A DNA stretch of 64,000 nt from Rummeliibacillus suwonensis (GTDB lineage: Bacteria > Bacillota > Bacilli > Bacillales_A > Planococcaceae). Every line of letters starts with the position of its first letter. Positions within the stretch are counted from its first letter, which is position 1. Below the pieces are notes generated by a model. The model did no database searches, was not told the origin of the DNA, and worked only from the letters and a program-made list of their open reading frames with translations. Below are positions 52,656-61,639 of this stretch, piece by piece. Position numbers and translations under genes: made by a program. The stretch spans positions 96,144 through 160,143 of the forward strand of contig NZ_VCBL01000003.1 of NCBI RefSeq assembly GCF_007896435.1, in the 5' to 3' direction.

Positions 52656-53531
52656 ATGGAGTGGTTGCAACAATTAATTAATGGTATTTCACTCGGTAGT
52701 ATCTATGCGTTGATTGCTCTCGGCTATACAATGGTATATGGCATTATCAAGCTGATTAACTTTGCACACGGTGATGTATTCATGATTGGTGCATTTATAG
52801 GCTTTTTTGCTATTGCAAGATGGGGATTAGGTTTTTTCCCAGCATTGATATTAGCAATGGTTGTTTGTGCAATATTAGGGGTACTGATTGAACGTATAGC
52901 TTATAAACGTTTGAGAAATGCGACGCGAATTGCTGCATTAATTACAGCGATTGGTGTTTCTCTTTTAATTGAATATACGACGATATTCTTCCGTGGTGCA
53001 CAACCGGAGGCGTATCCGGACGTTATTCCTAATAAGTCTTTTCATTTTTTAGGTGCGCAGATTTCTATGCAATCAATTATGATTTTATCAGTCTCAATTG
53101 TTCTTATGATTATTCTACAATTCATAGTACATAAGACGAAAATCGGTAAAGCGATGCGTGCAGTATCATATGACGAAGAGGCAGCTCGCTTGATGGGGAT
53201 TAATGTCGATAATACAATTTCAATCACATTTGCCATTGGCTCTGCTTTAGCTGGTGCAGCAGGTGTTATTTTCGGTATTTATTATACGAAAATCGATCCT
53301 TTAATGGGAATTATACCAGGTGTTAAAGCATTCGTGGCTGCAGTACTTGGTGGAATTGGCATTATTCCTGGTGCAGTAGCCGGAGGTATGGTACTAGGGG
53401 TTGTCGAAACAGTAGTTAGTGCATTGGGCTTTTCTTTATGGCGAGATGCCGCTGCATTCGTTATTTTAATCTTAATATTGATCTTTAGACCGTCGGGTAT
53501 TTTTGGTAAAAATACCCGTGAGAAAGTGTAG
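52656..53531 (+). CDS. livH: Branched-chain amino-acid ABC permease LivH 2
   Basis: 291 residues from ATG 52656 (AAGGAGTGA upstream; the frame opens at 52629). About eight membrane helices with NGISLGSIYALIALGYTMVYGIIKLINFAHGDVFM, LITAIGVSLLIEY and AFVAAVLGGIGIIPGAVAGG. It is 37 residues shorter than LivH 1, mostly in the loop between helices 4 and 5. It works with the following LivM. Confidence 0.95.
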   Translation: MEWLQQLINGISLGSIYALIALGYTMVYGIIKLINFAHGDVFMIGAFIGFFAIARWGLGFFPALILAMVVCAILGVLIERIAYKRLRNATRIAALITAIGVSLLIEYTTIFFRGAQPEAYPDVIPNKSFHFLGAQISMQSIMILSVSIVLMIILQFIVHKTKIGKAMRAVSYDEEAARLMGINVDNTISITFAIGSALAGAAGVIFGIYYTKIDPLMGIIPGVKAFVAAVLGGIGIIPGAVAGGMVLGVVETVVSALGFSLWRDAAAFVILILILIFRPSGIFGKNTREKV

Positions 53532-53543
53532 GTGAAAGTACTT

Positions 53544-54491
53544 ATGAAAAAGTCTAAAGTGTTTTGGATATATGTTGCGATAGCTCTAGTTGTCTATGCA
53601 GTTGTGCAGTTTATGATTTCAAGTGGAAATTTTGATATGTATTACTCCAATCTCTTTATTACAATTGCAATCAATGTTATTTTAGCTGTTAGTTTGCATT
53701 TAGTTATCGGTATTACAGGACAGTTTTCTATAGGTCATGCTGGATTTTTAGCAGTTGGTGCTTATGTTTCAGCCATATTCACTACAAATTTGGGTTGGCC
53801 GTTCCCAATCGCTTTATTAATGGGGGCAATTGCCGCTGCAATCGCTGGTTTAATCGTTGGGATCCCTACGCTTCGTTTAAAAGGGGATTATTTAGCCATC
53901 GCTACACTCGGATTTGCAGAAATTATTCGTATTATTTTCTTGAATATTGACTATGTAGGTGGAGCAGCAGGTATGCAAGTAGATTATCTAACAACTTGGA
54001 CATATGCATTCTTTGTTGCACTTATTACGGTTGTTGTCATTTCAAACTTTACAAATTCGCGTCATGGCCGTGCTTGTATCGCTGTTCGAGAAGATGAAGT
54101 TGCAGCAGATTCGATGGGGATTAATACTACTTATTATAAAGTACTAGCTTTTGCGATCGGTTCCTTTTTTGCCGGTCTTGCAGGAGGATTATTTTCTCAT
54201 AACTTCTTTATCATTCAACCATCACAATTTGGATTTTTAAAATCATTCGATATTTTAATCTATGTTGTACTTGGTGGTTTAGGAAGCCTCTCAGGTTCGA
54301 TTATTGCTGCTATCTTATTAACGGTCATTTCATTATATCTACAAGATTTCCCAGAAACTCGTATGATTATTTATAGCTTGGTATTGATCATTGTTATGCT
54401 ATATCGTCCAGCTGGATTAATGGGTACGAAGGAAGTTACCGATCTATTCAAATTCGGTAAGAAATCTAAAGGAGGTAATGTGAATGAGTAA
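53544..54491 (+). CDS. livM: Branched-chain amino-acid ABC permease LivM 2
   Basis: 315 residues from ATG 53544 (AGGTGAAAG upstream; an in-frame GTG at 53532 is closer to the livH stop). It has about nine membrane helices, LKGDYLAIATLGFAEIIRIIFLN, and FAIGSFFAGLAGGLFSHNF. It lacks the extra N-terminal helices and the charged C-terminal tail of LivM 1. Its end overlaps the livG start by eight bases. Confidence 0.95.
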   Translation: MKKSKVFWIYVAIALVVYAVVQFMISSGNFDMYYSNLFITIAINVILAVSLHLVIGITGQFSIGHAGFLAVGAYVSAIFTTNLGWPFPIALLMGAIAAAIAGLIVGIPTLRLKGDYLAIATLGFAEIIRIIFLNIDYVGGAAGMQVDYLTTWTYAFFVALITVVVISNFTNSRHGRACIAVREDEVAADSMGINTTYYKVLAFAIGSFFAGLAGGLFSHNFFIIQPSQFGFLKSFDILIYVVLGGLGSLSGSIIAAILLTVISLYLQDFPETRMIIYSLVLIIVMLYRPAGLMGTKEVTDLFKFGKKSKGGNVNE

Positions 54492-55260
54492 CCTTCTTTT
54501 AAAAGTAGAGGATGTAGGGATACATTTTGGCGGCTTGAAAGCTGTATCTGATTTGAATATGGAAATGTATCAAGGCGAGCTTATTGGTTTGATAGGGCCG
54601 AACGGTGCGGGTAAAACGACAAGCTTCAATATGTTGACAGGCGTATATAAACCAACAGAAGGAGTGATTACGTTTGACGGCAAAAAGATGAATAATATGT
54701 CTCCACACCAAGTAACCAAAAGTGGTGTCAGTCGTACATTCCAAAACATTCGTTTGTTCAAAGAACTATCCGTTTTAGATAATGTAAAGGTAGCGAATCA
54801 TTCGCTTGCACATCATTCCGTGTTTAGTTCTATTTTACGTTTACCAAGCCATTTTTCTGGAGAAGCTAAAATGGAACGAGAGTCGATTGAATTTCTAAAG
54901 ATTTTTGGCCTTGATAAATATATGCATGAATTGGCTAAAAATCTTCCGTATGGAATGCAACGACGACTTGAAATTGCAAGGGCCTTAGCGGCAAAGCCAA
55001 AACTATTACTATTAGATGAACCGGCTGCCGGTATGAATCCACAAGAAACACATGATTTAATGGAATTGATAGCACTTATTCGTGAAAAATTCGATTTAAC
55101 GATTTTGTTGATCGAGCACGATATGGGACTTGTCATGGGCATCTGTGAACGTATTTATGTTCTTGACCATGGTCAGCTTATCGCTCATGGTAGTCCGGAA
55201 GAAATTCGCCACAATCCAAAAGTTATTGAGGCTTATTTAGGTGAGGAGGTAGCGGAATAG
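54484..55260 (+). CDS. livG: Branched-chain amino-acid ABC ATPase LivG 2
   Basis: 258 residues: Walker A GPNGAGKTT, SRTFQNIRLFKELSVLDNV, signature LPYGMQRRLEIARALA, Walker B LLDEPAAGMNPQE, and H-loop IEHDMGLVM. It overlaps livM and ends directly before livF. Confidence 0.96.
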   Translation: MSNLLLKVEDVGIHFGGLKAVSDLNMEMYQGELIGLIGPNGAGKTTSFNMLTGVYKPTEGVITFDGKKMNNMSPHQVTKSGVSRTFQNIRLFKELSVLDNVKVANHSLAHHSVFSSILRLPSHFSGEAKMERESIEFLKIFGLDKYMHELAKNLPYGMQRRLEIARALAAKPKLLLLDEPAAGMNPQETHDLMELIALIREKFDLTILLIEHDMGLVMGICERIYVLDHGQLIAHGSPEEIRHNPKVIEAYLGEEVAE

Positions 55261-55968
55261 ATGCTGAAGGTAAATAGTATTGATGTATTTTACGGCAATA
55301 TTCAAGCATTAAAGGGTGTCTCCTTGGAGGTAAATGAAGGTGAAATCGTTACATTAATCGGTGCGAATGGTGCGGGTAAGAGTACACTTTTAAAAACATT
55401 ATCAGGTTTATTAAAACCTAAAAAAGGAACCATTGAATATCTTGGTCAGTCCATTGCGGGAAAACCTGCACAATCTATTGTCAAAGCAGGGATTTCACAT
55501 GTGCCAGAAGGACGTCGTGTATTCGCCAATATGACAGTAGAAGATAATCTGGATTTAGGTGCATATTTACGAAGCGATCGCGCAGAAATTGCCAAGGATA
55601 AAGAACGTGTTTTCAACATTTTTCCGATTCTTTTAGAACGCCGTAAACAATTATCGGGTACTTTATCAGGTGGTGAGCAACAAATGCTTGCGATGGGGCG
55701 GGCGATTATGGCAAAGCCGAAGTTGCTGTTGTTAGATGAACCGTCAATGGGGCTAGCACCAATTATGGTAAAAACGATTTTTAATACAATAGAAGAAATT
55801 AGAAAAGAAGGAACTACCATTCTTTTAGTCGAACAAAATGCTCATATGGCTCTTTCTATAGCAGACCGTGCTTATGTAATCGAGACAGGAAAGGTTGTAT
55901 TATCCGGTACTGCCAAAGAACTGCAAGAAACAGAGCAAGTAAAGGCTGCCTATTTGGGTGGACTATAA
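55261..55968 (+). CDS. livF: Branched-chain amino-acid ABC ATPase LivF 2
   Basis: 235 residues starting immediately after the livG stop: Walker A GANGAGKST, HVPEGRRVFANMTVEDNL, signature SGGEQQMLAMGRAIM, Walker B LLDEPSMGLAP. It completes a five-protein importer paralogous to operon 1. A clean terminator follows. Confidence 0.96.
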   Translation: MLKVNSIDVFYGNIQALKGVSLEVNEGEIVTLIGANGAGKSTLLKTLSGLLKPKKGTIEYLGQSIAGKPAQSIVKAGISHVPEGRRVFANMTVEDNLDLGAYLRSDRAEIAKDKERVFNIFPILLERRKQLSGTLSGGEQQMLAMGRAIMAKPKLLLLDEPSMGLAPIMVKTIFNTIEEIRKEGTTILLVEQNAHMALSIADRAYVIETGKVVLSGTAKELQETEQVKAAYLGGL

Positions 55969-55973
55969 AAAAG

Positions 55974-56024
55974 GTAAGCCGTATTTCTAGTTATTCATCA
56001 CATAACTAGGAATACGGCTTTTTT
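55974..56024 (+). terminator. Terminator of liv operon 2
   Basis: AAGCCGTATT-CTAGTTA pairs with TAACTAG-AATACGGCTT, then TTTT. Confidence 0.9.
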
Positions 56025-56084
56025 GTTGTGTTTAGAAGGAATTTTTACGAAATAAAGGAATATATTCTAAGCGTATAGAAGTAA

Positions 56085-56240
56085 GAGGTTATCCCACATA
56101 GCAAGGCAAAATTCAAGTAAATTATATGGCTTCTAACCCGTATATGAAAAAGCAGGGAATAAATAATGGGATCAGTCACCAGTATAAGCCTGATGGGTCT
56201 AACTAACATATGAGGTGACTTAAAATTTCCACTGCGTCGT
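56085..56240. repeat. Type I folded repeat, copy I (very decayed)
   Basis: GTTATCCCACATAGCAAGGC, ATGGGATCAGTCACCAGTATAAGC and CCTGATGGGTCTAACTAACAT follow the type I order, but little pairing is left. Confidence 0.35.
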
Positions 56241-56275
56241 ATTTTAACAGTTTAAATGGAGAGGGCGTGTCGGTA

Positions 56276-57049
56276 ATGATCGATATACATAGCCATGTTA
56301 TTTTTGATGTAGATGATGGACCTAAAAGTTTGGAAGAATCCATTCAAATGCTTCATAGTGCAGTGGCAGAGGGCATTACTGAAATCATCTTTACCTCACA
56401 CGCCTTTCACCCACAATATCATGCCGAAGCAAATGCTGTGAAGGAGAGGACAGATGTATTGCGAGAAGTCATAAAAGCTCACGATCTTCCATTAACGGTT
56501 CATACAGGACATGAAGTAAGACTACATGAACATCTTTGTCAGCAGATTGAAAAAGGAAGCGCATTAACGTTAGCACATTCTAAATATTTACTGCTGGAAT
56601 TGCCGTCTCAGGGGGTACCACGATATACTTTTGAAATCATCAATCGGTTATTAGCTATGAATATTGTGCCAGTGATTGCACATCCGGAACGAAATGCTGG
56701 GATTGCCCAAAAGCCTGAGTTGTTAGAACAATTAGTGCGTCAGGGTGCAATTTCGCAACTAAATGCAGGTAGCCTTGTAGGGCATTTTGGAAAACAAATT
56801 CAACATACAGCTTTACAATTAGTTAAGGCTAATTTAATACACACATATGGATCAGATGCGCATGATATGGCGGCACGGCCATTTCTGTTTGCGAAAGGAT
56901 TATCCTATCTAGAAAAACATAGGTGTTCTGATTTTGTGCATATATTTTTAGAAAACAATGCACGAATTATTTCTAATAGTGAAGTCATTCTATTTGAGCC
57001 AAGGAATGTTGACAAGAGAAGATGGCGAGGGATATTTTTTCAGAAGTAA
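56276..57049 (+). CDS. CpsB/YwqE-type tyrosine phosphatase (PHP fold)
   Basis: 257 residues from ATG 56276 (GAGAGGG ten bases upstream; GTG 56267 touches that site). Metal-binding PHP motifs: MIDIHSHVIFDVDDGPKSLEES at the N terminus, FTSHAFHPQY, THTGHEVRL-like VHTGHEVRLH, VIAHPERN, and GSDAHDM. It removes phosphate from the bacterial tyrosine kinase encoded downstream. It is separated from the kinase pair by about 360 bases rather than being in tight operon order. Confidence 0.9.
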   Translation: MIDIHSHVIFDVDDGPKSLEESIQMLHSAVAEGITEIIFTSHAFHPQYHAEANAVKERTDVLREVIKAHDLPLTVHTGHEVRLHEHLCQQIEKGSALTLAHSKYLLLELPSQGVPRYTFEIINRLLAMNIVPVIAHPERNAGIAQKPELLEQLVRQGAISQLNAGSLVGHFGKQIQHTALQLVKANLIHTYGSDAHDMAARPFLFAKGLSYLEKHRCSDFVHIFLENNARIISNSEVILFEPRNVDKRRWRGIFFQK

Positions 57050-57411
57050 TGATTCAAAGCAATTTCCGCAGGATTCAAAGAAAGCGCCAACTTAATAGAA
57101 AAGTGTTCTCTTCTCTATGCCAATTTTGTTGGGGTGCATCTGAATCTGATTGCTTTTAGGGAGGCAGCTTGCCATTTAAATCTTCTTTTCGAACATTTTT
57201 TATAGTGCCTAAACAAGTAGTAAGCCACCTTCACTGCAAACCTTACTGTCTTCACTTTTCCCTTTTCCCCAATCATGATAAATAGAATAGGGCTTATCTC
57301 TTAAACTGATAGTTTTTTAGAAATATTGTGCAGTTGAATGAATAACTGAAGAGATAGAACACTATACTACATTGAGAAGAAATAGTAGGGAGCTAGAAGA
57401 GGGGGAGGAAG
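57050..57411. other. Intergenic region before kinase modulator
   Basis: A TATACT at 57363-57368 could be a -10 for the tyrosine-kinase genes; no good -35 was found at 17 bases. Otherwise nothing recognisable. Confidence 0.3.
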
Positions 57412-58101
57412 TTGGAAGCAGCGATTCAATTAAGTGATGTCATAAAAATTTTAAAAAGACATATATTTTTAATTTTACTAATGATGGTAGTGTTTGCCGG
57501 AGCAACGATAGCCGTTAGCTATTTTGTATTAACACCAATTTATAAAGCAGAAACACAAATTTTAGTTAATCAAAAATACGAAAAAGAGGGTCAATATCTA
57601 TCTTCACAACAGATTGATGCAGATTTACAGTTGATCAATACGTACAATGTCATTATAAAAAGCCCTGTCATTTTATCGAAAGTTATTGATGAACTAGAGT
57701 TAAAGAGTACCCCCGAAAAACTAACAGAACAAATTTCAGTATCAAGTGCTAATAATTCACAAGTATTGACGGTCCAAGTAGAAGATAAAAATGCGGAGAA
57801 GGCTGTAGAGATTGCCAATACAGTTGCTCAAGTATTTGAAAAAGAAGTTCCATCTTTGATGAAAGTAGACAATATCAATATATTATCTGCTGCTAAACTA
57901 GGTGAAAATTCTAAACCTGTCAAACCAAATAAACTACTGAATACGGGTATTGCAACTATCATTGGTTTAATGTTGGGAATCGGGATAGCCATTTTAATCG
58001 AAACCTTTGACACGAGAATAAAATCTGAACAGGACATCGAAGAAATTCTGGGGAATATTCCGGTGATTGGTTTGGTCAGTCCTATCATTGATAAAAAATG
58101 A
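57412..58101 (+). CDS. Wzz/CapA-type tyrosine-kinase modulator (YwqC-like)
   Basis: 229 residues from TTG 57412 (GGGGGAGGAAG upstream). TM1 about 20-41, an extracytoplasmic Wzz domain (IYKAETQILVNQKYE; NTYNVIIKSPVILSKVIDEL), a Pro-rich region before TM2 (SKPVKPNKLLN, TM2 about 178-198), and a short cytoplasmic tail (ETFDTRIKSEQDIEEIL...IPVIGLV) that activates the kinase. It controls polysaccharide chain length in known systems. It pairs with the kinase gene 54 bases downstream. Confidence 0.9.
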   Translation: MEAAIQLSDVIKILKRHIFLILLMMVVFAGATIAVSYFVLTPIYKAETQILVNQKYEKEGQYLSSQQIDADLQLINTYNVIIKSPVILSKVIDELELKSTPEKLTEQISVSSANNSQVLTVQVEDKNAEKAVEIANTVAQVFEKEVPSLMKVDNINILSAAKLGENSKPVKPNKLLNTGIATIIGLMLGIGIAILIETFDTRIKSEQDIEEILGNIPVIGLVSPIIDKK

Positions 58102-58155
58102 TCACTTTACAAAAAAGATGATTCGCTCAGGTTCATAGGGGAAGGAGGATTTCAC

Positions 58156-58857
58156 ATGTTTCACTATAAAAAAAACAAAAAGAAGCGTTTTTTGAAATTA
58201 GAGAGAAATCTTATTACCATGTCAGACACTAAATCCGTCGTTTCAGAACAATTCCGGACAATACGTACAAATATTACATTTTCTGCACCTGATCAGGAGT
58301 TAAAAACCATATTAGTGACATCATCGATCCCGGGTGAAGGAAAGTCGACCAATGCCGCCAATATTGGTGTTGTTTTCGCACAGGAGGGCAAAAAAGTATT
58401 GATCGTTGATGCAGATATGCGAAGACCCACATTACATCATACTTTTAGATTATTAAATATAGATGGATTATCTAGTGTATTAATCAAACAGCAGACGATT
58501 CAAAACGTAATACAAGAAACCTCAATAGCTGGATTAGATATTGTAACAAGTGGACCTCTTCCTCCTAATCCATCAGAGTTGCTGGCCTCAAAAGCAATGG
58601 ATACATTGTTAAAGGTTCTGAGACAAGAATATGATTTAGTTATTTTTGATTCGCCCCCATTACTACCAGTAACAGACGCACGAATTTTATCAAATAAATG
58701 TGATGGCACAGTATTGATTGTAGATCGAAATGCGACAAAAAAGGCAGATATTTTAAAGGCAAAGGCTTCCCTTCATGCTTCTCAAGCTAAAATTATGGGA
58801 GTTGTTTTAAACAATTCTACCTTACCCCACAACCAGTATAATTACCAGTACCGATAA
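58156..58857 (+). CDS. CpsD/YwqD-type bacterial tyrosine kinase
   Basis: 233 residues from ATG 58156 (GGAAGGAGG upstream). BY-kinase signatures: EQFRTIRTNITFS, Walker A SSIPGEGKST (about 57-66), Walker A' VLIVDADMRRP, Walker B LVIFDSPPLLPVTDA. The C terminus QYNYQYR carries three clustered Tyr for autophosphorylation, fewer than in long-tailed kinases. It partners the preceding modulator and the PHP phosphatase. No glycosyltransferase or polymerase gene follows, so the usual polysaccharide genes are elsewhere or lost. Confidence 0.92.
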   Translation: MFHYKKNKKKRFLKLERNLITMSDTKSVVSEQFRTIRTNITFSAPDQELKTILVTSSIPGEGKSTNAANIGVVFAQEGKKVLIVDADMRRPTLHHTFRLLNIDGLSSVLIKQQTIQNVIQETSIAGLDIVTSGPLPPNPSELLASKAMDTLLKVLRQEYDLVIFDSPPLLPVTDARILSNKCDGTVLIVDRNATKKADILKAKASLHASQAKIMGVVLNNSTLPHNQYNYQYR

Positions 58858-59045
58858 AGGTCAGATGACGAACAGATATGTGTGTCTTACTTTCCTTATG
58901 CCCTGAAGTAAGGATACTATAGCCATTAATGCTTGATCAGTGGGGATATCGAATAATTTCTTAATTTGTTTAATATGTAAATCAATTCCATAAATCATTT
59001 TCTTCTTAAAAAATACGAACATTTAATAATAGCTAATTTTATAGT

Positions 59046-59290
59046 TGTGGAGCGGAAGACGGCGACTCCTCGAAAATGCATGCGCATTTCCTTCGTGCGG
59101 TGTGAGTTCAAGGAGGCTTATTCAAAGTCCTACGGGAAAAGCTTGAGCTGAAAGCCCCGCAGGAACAATTTAAGGGACAAAGCCTAAGTTCGCCACGTCC
59201 TGTGGCAACGGCTTCGGGGTCAACATCGTGTCGACCCGAGGAGATTGAAGCCAAGCCCGTGGAAAGCGCCGTCTGGAGCGGAACAAAAAT
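59046..59290. repeat. Type II folded repeat, copy 2 (chimeric)
   Basis: Ends GGAGCGGAAGACGGCGAC and CGCCGTCTGGAGCGGAAC form inverted arms (GACGGCG/CGCCGTC). The left half matches copy 1 (CCTCGAAAATGCATGC, TTTCCTTCGTGCGGTGTG). The right half includes GCCACGTCCTGTGGCAAC, the exact reverse complement of the type I word GTTGCCACAGGACGTGGC, followed by GGGTCAACATCGTGTCGACCC. Confidence 0.8.
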
Positions 59291-59387
59291 TTCTGAATAT
59301 TAATATTCATGTTGATTTAAAATGTTCGTGTTTTTTATCTGAATTTTACATTATGAAATTGATTCATGTATATTAATGTGAATAAAG

Positions 59388-59483
59388 CTTTTGGAGGATG
59401 TTACGGATTTTGAAGAGGAACTTTTCAAGCAAACTCAAGAAAATCCGGGCACAATTACGCTGGTGCGTAATGGATGATAAGCT
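59388..59483 (+). pseudogene. Relic of an unidentified gene
   Basis: One frame reads LLEDVTDFEEELFKQTQENP and then GTITLVRNG before two stops. The EEEL-x-KQ and LV-x-NG spacing recurs in the relic at 14361. A 65-codon frame in another phase (59398-59595) is not considered a gene. Confidence 0.25.
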
Positions 59484-59616
59484 TTGTTCACTTTATTTTG
59501 CAGAAATTTATGAAAAATTTGAGTTATTAGTGTTTATTTGCATGATTTCTACAAAATTCAGAAACTCTAAAAAAAAGTGCAAATTACTTGATTAATAGAG
59601 AGTGTTGGAACATTAT

Positions 59617-59636
59617 ATAATTGAAAACGTTCTCAA
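59617..59636 (+). promoter_or_regulatory. Promoter -10 and CcpA cre site before aldehyde dehydrogenase
   Basis: TATAAT at 59617-59622 is followed at once by TGAAAACGTTCTCA (59623-59636), a perfect match to the cre consensus TGWNANCGNTNWCA. A cre over the transcription start normally means CcpA repression by preferred sugars. The cre is part of a wider imperfect inverted repeat (GAAAAC ... GTTTTC, 59624-59664). Confidence 0.7.
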
Positions 59637-59689
59637 TTAGAAATTTGAGAGAATGAGTTTTCAATAAATATTAAAGGAGAGATTCTAAA

Positions 59690-61207
59690 ATGATTTACGC
59701 AAATCCTAATACTGAAGGTGCAGTTGTAAACTTCAAAGATAAATATGACAACTTTATCGGTGGTAAATGGGTACAACCAGTAAAAGGTCAATATTTTGAA
59801 AATAAATCACCAGTTACGGGAAAAGTTTTCACAAAGGCTGCTCGTTCAACTGCTGAAGATATTGAATTAGCTTTAGATGCCGCACATGCAGCAAAAGATG
59901 CTTGGGGAAAAACTTCTGCAGCAGAACGTGCTAAAATTTTAAATAAAATTGCAGATCGCATGGAAGAAAACTTAGAAAAAATCGCAGTTGCAGAAACATG
60001 GGATAATGGGAAAGCCGTACGTGAAACTTTAAATGCCGATATTCCATTGGCAATTGACCATTTCCGTTATTTTGCAGGTGCTATTCGTGCGCAAGAAGGC
60101 CGTACTACTCAAATTGACAATGATACAGTAGCCTATCACTTCCACGAACCACTAGGTGTTGTCGGACAAATCATTCCATGGAATTTCCCAATCTTAATGG
60201 CTGTTTGGAAAATTGCTCCAGCATTAGCTGCAGGTAACTGTATCGTCTTAAAACCAGCAGAACAAACTCCAGTTTCTATTATGGTTGTCCTTGAATTAAT
60301 CCAAGATATACTACCAGCTGGCGTACTAAATGTTGTCAATGGTTTTGGTGTTGAAGTTGGTAAACCACTTGCAACAAACCCACGTATCTCTAAAATTGCA
60401 TTTACAGGTTCGACTGCAGTTGGTCGTCTGATCATGCAATACGCAACTGAAAATATTATTCCAGTAACACTTGAACTTGGTGGTAAATCACCAAACGTTT
60501 TCTTTGAAGATGTTCTGGATCAAGATGATGAATTCTTAGATAAAGCAGTTGAAGGCTTAGTTATGTTCGCATTAAATTCCGGTGAAATTTGTACTTGTCC
60601 TTCCCGTGCATTAGTTCAAGAATCCATTTATGATAAATTTATGGAACGCGCATTAAAACGTGTGGAAGCTATTAAAATCGGTAACCCATTAGATACAGAA
60701 GTCATGATGGGAGCACAAGCTTCTGATGAACAAAAACAAAAAATTCTATCTTACATCAAACTAGGTAAAGAAGAAGGCGCTGATTGTTTAATTGGTGGTG
60801 AAGAAAACCATGTCAAAGGTTTAGAAGATGGTTATTACATCAAACCAACAGTATTCAAAGGTAATAACAAAATGCGTATCTTCCAAGAAGAAATCTTTGG
60901 CCCAGTACTTGGTGTAACAACTTTCAAAGACTTTGACGAAGCTATTCAAATTGCAAACGATACTTTATACGGTTTAGGTGCAGGTGTATGGTCTCGTTCT
61001 GGTGATATTGCTTACCGTGCTGGTCGTGCTATTCAAGCAGGTCGTGTATGGACGAATACTTATCACCAATATCCAGCAGGTGCTGCATTCGGTGGTTACA
61101 AACAATCTGGTATTGGTCGAGAAAACCATGCAATGATGCTTGAACACTATCAACAAACGAAATGTTTACTTGTCAATTATAACCGTAAACCACAAGGATT
61201 CTTCTAA
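59690..61207 (+). CDS. AldB-type NAD(P)-dependent aldehyde dehydrogenase
   Basis: 505 residues, full length. Catalytic Cys301 in [13 protein letters not shown], general-base Glu262 in TLELGGKSP, and cofactor loop [12 protein letters not shown]. The [11 protein letters not shown] context and the C-terminal [25 protein letters not shown] block are those of the E. coli AldB/acetaldehyde dehydrogenase group. It oxidises acetaldehyde or similar aldehydes to acids. AAAGGAGAG precedes the ATG. A CcpA site covers its promoter, and a DUF779 gene follows 19 bases later, a pairing common in this group. Confidence 0.93.
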   Translation: MIYANPNTEGAVVNFKDKYDNFIGGKWVQPVKGQYFENKSPVTGKVFTKAARSTAEDIELALDAAHAAKDAWGKTSAAERAKILNKIADRMEENLEKIAVAETWDNGKAVRETLNADIPLAIDHFRYFAGAIRAQEGRTTQIDNDTVAYHFHEPLGVVGQIIPWNFPILMAVWKIAPALAAGNCIVLKPAEQTPVSIMVVLELIQDILPAGVLNVVNGFGVEVGKPLATNPRISKIAFTGSTAVGRLIMQYATENIIPVTLELGGKSPNVFFEDVLDQDDEFLDKAVEGLVMFALNSGEICTCPSRALVQESIYDKFMERALKRVEAIKIGNPLDTEVMMGAQASDEQKQKILSYIKLGKEEGADCLIGGEENHVKGLEDGYYIKPTVFKGNNKMRIFQEEIFGPVLGVTTFKDFDEAIQIANDTLYGLGAGVWSRSGDIAYRAGRAIQAGRVWTNTYHQYPAGAAFGGYKQSGIGRENHAMMLEHYQQTKCLLVNYNRKPQGFF

Positions 61208-61226
61208 GCCATAAGGAGGAAAAAGC

Positions 61227-61589
61227 ATGGTAGAACGTGTAGTTGCAACAGATAAGGCGCTTGCTTTAATCGAACATATAAAAGGCATCCATGGACCTAT
61301 CATGTTTTACCAATCTGGTGGATGTTGTGATGGCTCTGTCCCTATGTGCTATGCAGAAGGGGATTTTCAAATAGGTTCCGCAGATATTTATCTTGGTTCG
61401 ATAGGCGATGTCCCATTCTATATGCATAGAAGTCAATATGATTATTGGAAGCATACCCAATTGATCATTAACGCAATTGAGGGTAGAGGAGCTACGTTTT
61501 CATTGGATAACGTAGAAGATAAACACTTTATCTTGAATTCACGAGTATTTACAGATAAAGAATATGAAGAAGTAAAAAAGCTTCTATAA
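61227..61589 (+). CDS. DUF779 family protein
   Basis: 120 residues, beginning with ATG 61227 (AAGGAGGAAAA upstream). The conserved Cys pair is in MFYQSGGCCDGSVPMCY (about 27-43), followed by LGSIGDVPFYMHRSQYDYWKHTQLIINAIEGRG, the DUF779 signature. The function is unknown; members accompany aldehyde dehydrogenases and may be small accessory or maturation proteins. It is co-transcribed with the preceding dehydrogenase. Confidence 0.9.
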   Translation: MVERVVATDKALALIEHIKGIHGPIMFYQSGGCCDGSVPMCYAEGDFQIGSADIYLGSIGDVPFYMHRSQYDYWKHTQLIINAIEGRGATFSLDNVEDKHFILNSRVFTDKEYEEVKKLL

Positions 61590-61597
61590 AATAAGGA

Positions 61598-61632
61598 ATC
61601 TCCAGTCATTGATGGCTGGAGATTTTTTAGTC
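61598..61632 (+). terminator. Terminator of aldehyde dehydrogenase operon
   Basis: AATCTCCAG-CATTGATG-CTGGAGATT then TTTT. It can also serve the convergent acetyltransferase gene. Confidence 0.85.
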
Positions 61633-61639
61633 GTTTTGA

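Noticed and set aside
59398-59595. 65-codon frame before the aldehyde dehydrogenase
   Set aside because: A GGAGG lies near its start, but the protein is Lys/Phe/Cys-rich noise; another phase carries the better relic.
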